This document shows positions 1 through 5,113 of a DNA stretch of 7,957 nt, one piece after another. The DNA lies in contig JAPLMI010000168.1 of the NCBI GenBank assembly GCA_026387115.1, positions 1 to 7,957 on the forward strand, written 5' to 3'. The notes under the pieces are model-generated. The model was not told the origin of the DNA and did not search any database. It saw only the letters and a list, made by a program, of their open reading frames with translations. A program made the position numbers and the translations under genes. Origin of the DNA: Candidatus Omnitrophota bacterium (GTDB lineage: Bacteria; Omnitrophota; Gorgyraeia; 2-01-FULL-45-10). Numbering within the stretch: position 1 is the stretch's first letter; every line of letters starts with the position of its first letter.

Positions 1-52
1 TATCCTTTTCTATGATTTTTTGATCGGAGTAGGTCACGCCTAAATAAAATAT

Positions 53-97
53 AAAATAAGGACAGCGACCGTTCAAAATGGTGCCTGTCCCTATTTT
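53..97 (-). terminator. Hairpin terminator after tRNA-Met, REP-like palindrome
   Basis: An imperfect palindrome: 53-58 pairs with 92-97 (A/T-rich, 6 bp), 60-65 (GGACAG) with 85-90 (CTGTCC), and 68-70 with 80-82, around a 9-nt loop. On the minus strand the GC arm is followed by a U-rich tail (TTATTTTATATTTTATTTA), which fits a Rho-independent terminator for the tRNA 14 nt upstream. The + strand side is also U-rich, so it could work in both directions. The minus-strand word GGGACAGGCACC resembles palindromic repeats I recall from uncultured bacterial genomes, sometimes linked to REP-associated Y1 transposases. That link is memory-based inference, and no transposase lies in the window. Confidence 0.6.
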
Positions 98-110
98 TAA
101 CTATTTTTAA
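91..110. repeat. Tandem 10-bp direct repeat (CTATTTTTAA x2)
   Basis: CTATTTTTAA occurs twice, at 91-100 and 101-110, back to back between the terminator hairpin and the CCA end of the tRNA. The first copy overlaps the outer A/T arm of the hairpin. It could be a small slippage duplication or the scar of an insertion next to the tRNA; nothing more can be told from one locus. Confidence 0.6.
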
Positions 111-187
111 TGGTAGCGGGGATAGGATTTGAACCTATGACACGCCGGGTATGAGCCGACTGCTCTGCCAGACTGAGCTACCCCGCC
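111..187 (-). tRNA. tRNA-Met (CAU), elongator
   Basis: A full 77-nt cloverleaf can be folded by eye. The acceptor stem is GGCGGGG against CCCCGCT, with G1-U72 as in the elongator tRNA-Met of Bacillus subtilis. The D arm is GCTC/GAGC, and the anticodon stem GTCGG/CCGGC closes the loop CTCATAC with anticodon CAT. The variable loop is short, the T arm ATAGG/CCTAT has loop TTCAAAT, the discriminator is A, and CCA is encoded. CAU can belong to elongator Met, initiator Met or lysidine-modified Ile2. The G1-U72 pair and TACCA end match bacterial elongator Met best. It is the last gene of its own unit, with a promoter at 260-288 and a terminator at 53-97. Confidence 0.95.
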
Positions 188-207
188 AATTTTGCGACAG
201 CAAAATT
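188..207. repeat. Perfect hairpin flush with the tRNA 5' end
   Basis: AATTTTGC (188-195) and GCAAAATT (200-207) form a perfect 8-bp inverted repeat around the loop GACA. It begins at the base next to the mature tRNA 5' end, so in the precursor it would stack against the acceptor stem at the RNase P cleavage site. A close relative, with arms AGTTTTGC/GCAAAACT, is the innermost hairpin of the large palindrome at 5284-5304. Confidence 0.75.
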
Positions 208-246
208 GATCCTGAGGCTGCGACGAAAAGGAGCAGCCGAAGGACC
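208..246. repeat. Second leader hairpin with tandem G-A mismatches
   Basis: GGCTGC (216-221) pairs with GCAGCC (233-238). Outside it, TCCT (210-213) pairs with AGGA (241-244), separated by an opposed GA/GA that could form tandem sheared G-A pairs. The loop is 222-232. The outer words TGAGG and CCGAAGGA recur around the inner stem of the palindrome at 5266-5321, so the two look like members of one repeat family. Confidence 0.65.
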
Positions 247-259
247 TTAGAATACCAAT

Positions 260-288
260 ATTATATCATGATAATAGTAGTGGCGCAA
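260..288 (-). promoter_or_regulatory. Sigma70-type promoter of the tRNA-Met gene
   Basis: On the minus strand TTGCGC (288-283) is followed after exactly 17 bp by a perfect TATAAT (265-260). Transcription should start near 253, giving a leader of about 65 nt that holds the two hairpins at 188-246 before the tRNA. The promoter lies between the upstream gene's terminator and the tRNA, as expected for an independent unit. Confidence 0.75.
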
Positions 289-303
289 CGGCAAACGAAC
301 GCA

Positions 304-343
304 TAAAAAGGAGCGGCTCTGATATTACTCTCACAGCCGCCCC
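304..343 (-). terminator. Rho-independent terminator of the coiled-coil gene
   Basis: On the minus strand GGGGCGGCT (343-335) pairs with AGCCGCTCC (318-310), 9 bp with one G-U. The 16-nt loop is followed directly by TTTTT (309-305). The hairpin starts 17 nt after the stop codon of the gene at 360-659. This is a textbook intrinsic terminator. Confidence 0.9.
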
Positions 344-359
344 TGAATCACAAGTAATT

Positions 360-659
360 TTACGCCAATGCCAGCTTCTTCTCTATCTGCCTGAATCTTT
401 CTTCATTCTGCCCAATGGATACATCAAGCTTGCTCTCAACTTTCGTTAGGCGCGAATCAAGATCAAAAACAACCATTTTTACCGTATGAAGCTCTGACTC
501 GACACCTCCCAGCCTAGCCTCCACCCTATCCAATCTGGATATAATACCAGTGTGGCCTTCGGCGATAACATTAATACCCGATTGCATGGCCTCAAGCAGA
601 ACCCTCGTCTCTCGCTCAAAATCAATGCTTCTTCCGATCTTCATATTCTCTTTCTTCAT
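360..659 (-). CDS. Small coiled-coil protein of unknown function
   Basis: This encodes a 99-residue soluble protein with no signal peptide or membrane segment. After a short basic N-terminus comes a helical stretch with the words LLEAMQSGINVIAEGHTGI (about residues 21-39). From about residue 40 to the end there are leucine/valine heptads rich in E, R and K (RLDRVEARL, RLTKVESKL, RFRQIEKKL), typical of a coiled coil. The IAEGH plus heptad layout recurs in many bacterial hypothetical proteins of about 100 residues that I recognise by pattern only; no function is known to me. ATG at 659 has AGGAG 7 nt upstream. A second in-frame ATG at codon 6 has a poorer ribosome site. A near-perfect sigma70 promoter (675-702) lies unusually close to the start, and a strong terminator follows, so it is a single-gene unit. 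It is probably a real gene of unknown role. Confidence 0.75.
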   Translation of the reverse strand: MKKENMKIGRSIDFERETRVLLEAMQSGINVIAEGHTGIISRLDRVEARLGGVESELHTVKMVVFDLDSRLTKVESKLDVSIGQNEERFRQIEKKLALA

Positions 660-674
660 TTTTCAGCTCCTTTT

Positions 675-702
675 ATTATAGTCTTGCAGATTAAATTGTC
701 AA
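675..702 (-). promoter_or_regulatory. Near-consensus sigma70 promoter before the coiled-coil gene
   Basis: The minus strand carries a perfect TTGACA (702-697) and a perfect TATAAT (680-675), 16 bp apart. The expected start, about 7 nt after the -10 box, would fall in or just after the AGGAG ribosome site of the coiled-coil gene (671-667), giving a leader of 10 nt or less. Either initiation is slightly early, or translation uses a very short leader, or the main transcript comes from further upstream (candidate at 765-793). Confidence 0.7.
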
Positions 703-703
703 C

Positions 704-744
704 CTATTTAGCAGCATCTCGGACACTCATGATGAATTGCTCAT
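704..744 (-). other. Two overlapping micro-ORFs (5 and 8 codons) behind a perfect Shine-Dalgarno
   Basis: A full anti-16S match, AAGGAGGT (758-751), stands 7 nt before an ATG (744-742) that opens MSNSS and stops. Its TGA overlaps, as ATGA, a second ATG (730-728) that opens MSVRDAAK and stops at an amber codon (706-704). The frame after the amber codon stays open (VDNLICKTIIKGAEK) until a TGA at 658-656, which overlaps the ATG of the coiled-coil gene. This could be a leader-peptide relay or the worn remnant of a small gene. The run ACC-GAAAGGA-GGT followed by seven T could instead be a weak terminator for larE. Expression is unproven. Confidence 0.3.
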
Positions 745-764
745 AAAAAAACCTCCTTTCGGTC

Positions 765-793
765 TCTATATGTCCCCATATATAAAGACGCAA
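765..793 (-). promoter_or_regulatory. Candidate promoter with palindromic operator-like site
   Basis: The minus strand has TTGCGT (793-788), a 17-bp spacer and TATAGA (770-765). A perfect palindrome, TATATG-TCCC-CATATA (767-782), covers most of the -10 box and half the spacer, the usual place for a repressor site. The start would fall near 758, right at the perfect Shine-Dalgarno of the micro-ORFs. The -35 box is only half consensus, so this is a moderate call. Confidence 0.4.
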
Positions 794-829
794 AAAGAGG
801 CAAAATTATTGCAAATATTTTAAAAAAGT

Positions 830-1621
830 TTACATTGCTTCGTGCATGCTGCCGGTCCTGTAGCCGCAGAGATCCAGAGTGACATAGACAAAACCGATCT
901 TCTTCAATCTTCTTACGATCAAATCCCGCAGTTCCAGCGCTCTGGCGAAGTCGCTTTTTAAAACTTCAAGCCTCGCAATATCTTTATGCAGACGCACTCT
1001 GACCTGCTTTAATCCTAAGCGCCTCAAATAGGTTTCGGCTTCGCTTATTTTCTTTAGATCCGTTTTCGTGATCTCGCTATTGAACGGTATCCGTGACGCA
1101 AGGCATGCAAACGACGGTTTATTCCAGGTCGGAAGCTTGAGGCGTCTCGACAATTGCCGTATATCTTTCTTCCTGAGCCTCGCTTCGAGTAATGGGCTAT
1201 GCACGCCAAGTTCTTTGGCAGCTTTCATGCCGTATCGAACATCCTTCAGGTCATCGAGATTCGCACCATCCAGGATATAATCCATTTTCCGCTTCTTCCT
1301 TATCGCGTCCAGCATCTTAAATAATTCCTTTTTGCAGGAATAGCACCTGTTAACCGGATTCGATTTGAAATTCTTTATCTCGAGCTCTTTTGTATTTATC
1401 GTAATAAGTTTTGCGCCTATTCTTTTGGCTATCTGCTTCGCCTCACAATATTCCGAATAAGGATAAGTTTCCGACCGCGCAACTACGGCAAGCACATTAT
1501 CCTTCCCAAGCCTATCGATAGCCACTTTCAACAAGAAGGTGCTGTCGAGCCCACCCGAATACGCCACGATTACACGTTTCAGATTTTTTAATACCGTTTT
1601 CAGTTTGCCGATTTTATCCAT
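830..1621 (-). CDS. larE: LarE-type ATP-dependent sulfur transferase
   Basis: LarE adenylates and then thiolates the carboxylates of the nicotinate-derived precursor of the nickel-pincer nucleotide, the cofactor of lactate racemase and its relatives. The 263-residue length is normal. Visible marks are the PP-loop SGGLDS (22-27), the NRCYSCK motif (91-97), PSFACLASR (169-177) with C173 in the position of the sulfur-donating Cys176 of Lactobacillus LarE, and the C-terminal GYRTGSM (253-259). C93, C96 and C173 make a CxxC plus Cys triad like that of [4Fe-4S]-dependent thiolases, so this may be the cluster-dependent rather than the self-sacrificing type (inference). The ATG lies 22 bp inside the end of mnmA, with GGTGG just upstream, indicating translational coupling. 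LarA, LarB and LarC are not in the window, so the target pathway is assumed. Identification as the LarE family is firm. Confidence 0.9.
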   Translation of the reverse strand: MDKIGKLKTVLKNLKRVIVAYSGGLDSTFLLKVAIDRLGKDNVLAVVARSETYPYSEYCEAKQIAKRIGAKLITINTKELEIKNFKSNPVNRCYSCKKELFKMLDAIRKKRKMDYILDGANLDDLKDVRYGMKAAKELGVHSPLLEARLRKKDIRQLSRRLKLPTWNKPSFACLASRIPFNSEITKTDLKKISEAETYLRRLGLKQVRVRLHKDIARLEVLKSDFARALELRDLIVRRLKKIGFVYVTLDLCGYRTGSMHEAM

Positions 1622-2694
1622 CCGCCACCGATAACTATATCCTTATCATAGAAAACTACCGCCTGCCCCGGCGTCGGAGCTGCCTGCGGTTCGTCAAAAT
1701 CAACGCGCACGGAATCCGCGGTGATCTTTGTAACGATAGCCTTCACCTTCTTATGATTATATCTTATCCTTGCCATCACTTTAATCGGCTTATCCAAACA
1801 CTCGATCGAGATCCAGTTCATCCGCTCGGCGACAAGGCTCTTTTTCATCACTCCCGCCCTTGGTCCGACGATCAGGCGGTTCTTTTCGATGTCGATCCCC
1901 GTAACGTAGAGCGGCTCTTTATGAGCTATTCCCAGCCCGCGACGCTGGCCGATCGTGTAAAAGGGTATCCCCTTATGGCGGCCTAAGGCCTTCCCGTCTT
2001 TATCGACTGTCTCGCCGGCTTTGATCTCGACACCGGTCTTCTTCTTAATATACTCCGCGTACTTTAGGTCCTGTACAAAACATATATCCTGGCTCGAGAC
2101 GGTGTTAAATGTTTTGAGCCGCATCCTCTTCGCAAGGGCCCTCACCTTCTCCTTCATCAGGCTGCCGAGCGGGAAGACGGCGCGTTTTAACTGCTCCTGC
2201 GACAGCCTGAAAAGAAAATAGGATTGGTCCTTCCGCTTGTCTTTACCTTCCTTTAATAAATATCTACCGGATTTTTTGTCTAAGTTTGCGTTCGCGTAAT
2301 GGCCGGTGGCCACTGCCGATGCCCCAAGGCTCACGGCCTTTTCCAGGAGATGTCCGAATTTTATCTTCTCGTTACATACAACGCAGGGGTTCGGCGTATT
2401 CCCCTTTAAATATTCCTCACAGAAATAGTCGATCACCTCTCTCTTGAACTCTTCGCTGAAATCGACTACATAATAGGGTATGCCCAGGCCTTGAGCTACC
2501 GCCCTGGCCCTGGTTACGGCTTCGAGATTGCAGCAGCTCCTGCCGAAACTTGATCCGCACTCTTCTTTCGGCCACATCCTGAAGGTTACGCCGATCGTAT
2601 CATATCCTTCTTTCTTAAGAAGGGCTGCGGCAAGAGACGAGTCAACTCCCCCGCTCATCGCCGCGACGATCCTCTTACTTTTTGGCCTTGCCAT
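1600..2694 (-). CDS. mnmA: tRNA-specific 2-thiouridylase MnmA
   Basis: MnmA activates U34 of tRNA-Lys, -Glu and -Gln with ATP and replaces the C2 oxygen by sulfur in the cytoplasm. The 364-residue protein has the usual family length. The PP-loop SGGVDS is at 14-19, NPCVVCNEKIKF at 102-113 and the KDQSYFL tRNA/ATP segment at 155-161. QDIC at 202-205 holds the resolving cysteine, followed by GQRRGLGI at 249-256 and the C-terminal barrel signature TPGQAVVFYD at 341-350. C107 aligns with E. coli Cys102 and C205 with Cys199. C104 stands where E. coli has Asp99, giving a CxxC plus Cys set suited to binding an iron-sulfur cluster. The extra pair C54-C55 near the N-terminus fits the 'CC' subfamily. 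The ATG overlaps the end of apbE by 20 bp and has AAGGAG 4 nt upstream. Confidence 0.96.
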   Translation of the reverse strand: MARPKSKRIVAAMSGGVDSSLAAALLKKEGYDTIGVTFRMWPKEECGSSFGRSCCNLEAVTRARAVAQGLGIPYYVVDFSEEFKREVIDYFCEEYLKGNTPNPCVVCNEKIKFGHLLEKAVSLGASAVATGHYANANLDKKSGRYLLKEGKDKRKDQSYFLFRLSQEQLKRAVFPLGSLMKEKVRALAKRMRLKTFNTVSSQDICFVQDLKYAEYIKKKTGVEIKAGETVDKDGKALGRHKGIPFYTIGQRRGLGIAHKEPLYVTGIDIEKNRLIVGPRAGVMKKSLVAERMNWISIECLDKPIKVMARIRYNHKKVKAIVTKITADSVRVDFDEPQAAPTPGQAVVFYDKDIVIGGGWIKSAN

Positions 2695-3718
2695 ACTGCT
2701 CCTTAAATCCGCCTGCCATCCCGACTTTGAACTTATCTTTGTCTTCCATTATGATGAGCGCGTCCAATCCTTTCGCGTCCGCGACTTCAAGCCCGCGGTT
2801 GCCGAGCACGCACAACGCGGTCGCAAACATATCGGCGCTCGTCGCGTCACTAGCTACTACGGTCGCGCTCGCGACACCGTTATCGACCGGTCTTCCCGTC
2901 CTGGGGTCAATTATATGAGGGTAACGCCTGCCGTCCAGTATGAAATATTTTTCATAATCGCCGGCCGTATCGATAGCCCTGTCTTTCAATTGAAGCGCCG
3001 CGAAAACTTTCTTCTTATCCCTTGGGTGCTGGATGCCGACCCGCCAGGGCTCTGACTCGCTCTTCATTCCGAGGCAGTATGTATCCCCGCCGGAACTGAC
3101 AAGCGCGTTGGCTACACCGCATTCTTTCAGGACATTGATGGCCCTGTCGGTGGCATATCCTTTTGCGACACCGCCGAAATCGAGCGCCATTCCGTCTTTC
3201 TGAAACGTGATGGTGAGATTTAACCTGTCGAGTATAATATACTGCGATCCGACCTTATCAAGCGCGGCCCCTATCTCTTCTTTGGACGGCAGGACCTTCT
3301 TCTTCCCCGCCTCACGCCAGAGGTCGGCAAGAGGTTTGACCGTTATATCAAACGCGCCCTCCATATTTTTACTGCACGCGGCCGAGCGTTCGATAAGACC
3401 GAAGACTTCTTCCGTCGTCTGGACAGGCTCACCCTCTCTTTTGTATCTGTTTATCCGTGACACTTCGCTGTCGTCTTTAAAAACGCTGAAGATGCTCTCT
3501 ACGCGGGCAATTTCATTAAAGGCCTTGTCGGTAGCCAGCTGGATGGTTTCTGCATCCTGGCCGGCAAGTACCGGCGCCTGTATGCTGACGAACGTCCCCA
3601 TCATCGGCCTCGTCTCCTCGATCATCCGCGCCGGCGTTTTCCGTGCGGCCGATACCGGACATATTGCAAAAGAGGTGATTAATAGTGCCGCGCAAAATTT
3701 GCGGGATTTTTTTGTCAT
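2675..3718 (-). CDS. apbE: FAD:protein FMN transferase ApbE, exported
   Basis: ApbE splits FAD and attaches FMN covalently to a threonine of target proteins, as in RnfG/NqrC-type subunits, outside the cytoplasmic membrane. The 347-residue protein starts with a basic stretch and a hydrophobic segment (9-22), with likely signal peptidase cleavage after VSA (22-24). Cys20 sits in a poor lipobox, so a lipoprotein is less likely. Family motifs are GTFVSI (41-46), FDITVKP (123-129), DFGGVAKGYATD (180-191), SSGGD (208-212), GDYEKYF (253-259) and HIIDPRTGRP (268-277). The Mg-binding D291 and the T300-A-L segment follow. All active-site landmarks look intact. ATG overlaps the upstream stop as ATGA, so it is coupled to the DRTGG gene. 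No flavinylated target lies in the window. Confidence 0.95.
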   Translation of the reverse strand: MTKKSRKFCAALLITSFAICPVSAARKTPARMIEETRPMMGTFVSIQAPVLAGQDAETIQLATDKAFNEIARVESIFSVFKDDSEVSRINRYKREGEPVQTTEEVFGLIERSAACSKNMEGAFDITVKPLADLWREAGKKKVLPSKEEIGAALDKVGSQYIILDRLNLTITFQKDGMALDFGGVAKGYATDRAINVLKECGVANALVSSGGDTYCLGMKSESEPWRVGIQHPRDKKKVFAALQLKDRAIDTAGDYEKYFILDGRRYPHIIDPRTGRPVDNGVASATVVASDATSADMFATALCVLGNRGLEVADAKGLDALIIMEDKDKFKVGMAGGFKEQYGKAKK

Positions 3719-4809
3719 TTAAGGTTGGCGAGAACTTTTTCGATATCGATATATTTTTCGACCATATCGACAATGATCTTGATCTTATGGGTATCCTGCG
3801 GCTTCAATTTTACGATCATGGAATTCACGCGGCTCGCTATTTTGTAAGTATCTTCTTTTGTGATCAACGCGGATATCCCGGACTTCTCGACCGCTTCAAG
3901 GCTCTTTCGCTTCGGCATCAGGCCGCCCGATAATATCATTCCGGAGATGCTGCAGCCTTTCTTGATCTTGCCGGCGTGCACCTTGCAGACAGTTTCAATC
4001 ATATCGTCCCTGTCGCCCGGTATGATCATCAGTGAATTATTCTGTATAAATCCGATCGCATCCTTCACGTTCATAGCGCCTATCAGCACATTCTCGGCCG
4101 TCTTATCCAGGTTCTTTCCCACATATAAGGCTTCCAGTTTCAGCTCCTCCTTTATCTCGCGCATCGTGGGAATATCCAGGATCTTCTGGTATGGGAGCAT
4201 TCCGAAGACGGCAAGCCCTTTCTGCTCCAGGCCTTTCCTGGCCAACCGGGAGATCCTGTCGTATTTCTCGGGAAGCACCTTGTTCACTATGACGCCCGCG
4301 AGGTTCACGCCCTCTTTGTCGAGAAGCGCCTTATTGAGCATGACTTCATCGATCGGCTTTCCGACGCCGCCGGAAGAGATGAGGATAATGTTCGTATCCA
4401 ATAGACGCGCTACGGTCGCGTTTGACAGGCCGAAGACGCTTCCCACACCCGCATGGCCCGTGCCTTCGATTATCACAAGGTCGTTGTCTTTGGCGACATG
4501 CTCGAATGAATCTTTTATAAGTTTGGCGTAATCCTCGTCGGCGCCCTTTTCGATGAACCTCTCGGTGAATCCTTTGTCGATGGCGACCGGCGACATGTCC
4601 TTGATGTTGCACTTTATGCCGAAGACCTCTTCGATCAGGACCGAGTCCTCGTCGACCCTATAACCCTGCTCCATGAGGTAGCGCTGGCCTATCGGCTTGA
4701 TGAATCCGATCCGCTCGAAGCGCTTCTTGAGGGCCGCTATGAGGCCGAGCGATACGGTCGTCTTGCCGTCATTCTGCTGCGTCGCGGCAATAAAAATCTT
4801 TTTAGCCAT
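3715..4809 (-). CDS. BioD-like ATPase with DRTGG domain (Pta N-terminal-like, stand-alone)
   Basis: This matches the family annotated as 'BioD-like N-terminal domain of phosphotransacetylase' (COG0857). The first ~210 residues are a dethiobiotin-synthetase-type P-loop ATPase: ATQQNDGKTT (9-18), FIKPIGQ (36-42) and EGTGHAGVG (115-123). Residues ~215-335 look like a DRTGG domain, with IPGDRDDM (263-270), MILSGGL (291-297) and ITKEDTYKIA (316-325). The C-terminal phosphotransacetylase catalytic domain is absent; at 364 residues this is the known stand-alone form, not a break. Its substrate is unknown; a regulatory or CoA/acetyl-phosphate-linked role is only inferred. I chose ATG at 4809 because GGGGA lies 9 nt upstream. 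An in-frame GTG at 4815 would sit only 3 nt from that site. It is the first gene after the 632-bp palindromic gap and overlaps apbE by 4 bp. Confidence 0.85.
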   Translation of the reverse strand: MAKKIFIAATQQNDGKTTVSLGLIAALKKRFERIGFIKPIGQRYLMEQGYRVDEDSVLIEEVFGIKCNIKDMSPVAIDKGFTERFIEKGADEDYAKLIKDSFEHVAKDNDLVIIEGTGHAGVGSVFGLSNATVARLLDTNIILISSGGVGKPIDEVMLNKALLDKEGVNLAGVIVNKVLPEKYDRISRLARKGLEQKGLAVFGMLPYQKILDIPTMREIKEELKLEALYVGKNLDKTAENVLIGAMNVKDAIGFIQNNSLMIIPGDRDDMIETVCKVHAGKIKKGCSISGMILSGGLMPKRKSLEAVEKSGISALITKEDTYKIASRVNSMIVKLKPQDTHKIKIIVDMVEKYIDIEKVLANLK

Positions 4810-4861
4810 AATCACACATCCCCAAATTTAAAACTCGTTATCTTCGCACCAGCAGTTAAAT

Positions 4862-5092
4862 AAATTTTCCGGGTCCTGCCGCTCCCTTGGCTTTTCTTTC
4901 TAGGGCGAGCATGGGGTTCACAATCGACATGTGTAACTCCACGGTGTGTCTGTATGCCCGCCAGGATTGCCTGCAACAGGATTAGTAAAGCCGGGGCGCG
5001 GGCTTACTATTATGCAATCCTAAACGGCGGGCACCCCCATCCCATGCTCGCCCCATAGCAGAAAAGCCTCAGGAGCGTCACCCGTAAAATTT
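4862..5092. repeat. Large imperfect palindrome A (about 231 bp)
   Basis: The paired blocks from outside in are 4862-4868/5086-5092, 4870-4873/5081-5084, 4880-4885/5072-5077, 4889-4897/5060-5068, 4900-4915/5041-5058 (16 pairs, with 13 contiguous, GGGCGAGCATGGG, and a 2-nt bulge), 4956-4970/5014-5032 (7+8 pairs with a 4-nt bulge), and 4985-4992/5001-5007 with one bulged A. Loop 4993-5000 is G/C-rich. In total about 64 base pairs. The left arm carries an extra 40 nt (4916-4955) with its own small hairpin (TTCACA/TGTGTAA). It could be a structured RNA, a giant attenuator or a palindromic mobile element. I do not recognise it as a named family. Confidence 0.85.
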
Positions 5093-5113
5093 CTCTAACC
5101 CGTTCTTCCCAAG

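Noticed and set aside
111..187. Assignment of the CAU tRNA as tRNA-Ile2 (lysidine) or initiator tRNA
   Set aside because: An initiator should have an unpaired 1-72 mismatch of the C-A type and three G-C pairs in the anticodon stem; here 1-72 is G-U and the stem is GTCGG/CCGGC. The overall sequence matches elongator Met of Firmicutes type better than Ile2.
744..766. Intrinsic terminator of larE formed by ACC-GAAAGGA-GGT and a T7 run
   Set aside because: The stem has only 3 to 5 strong pairs. The same bases form a perfect Shine-Dalgarno at ideal spacing to an ATG, so I kept it as a secondary possibility only.
2528..3055. 175-codon + strand open frame opposite mnmA/apbE, and similar + strand frames at 3207-3722 and 3860-4531
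   Set aside because: They are mirror frames of conserved genes on the other strand; the products look random.
4810..4815. GTG start two codons upstream for the DRTGG-domain ATPase
   Set aside because: It would lie only 3 nt from the GGGGA ribosome site; the ATG at 4809 has a 9-nt spacing.
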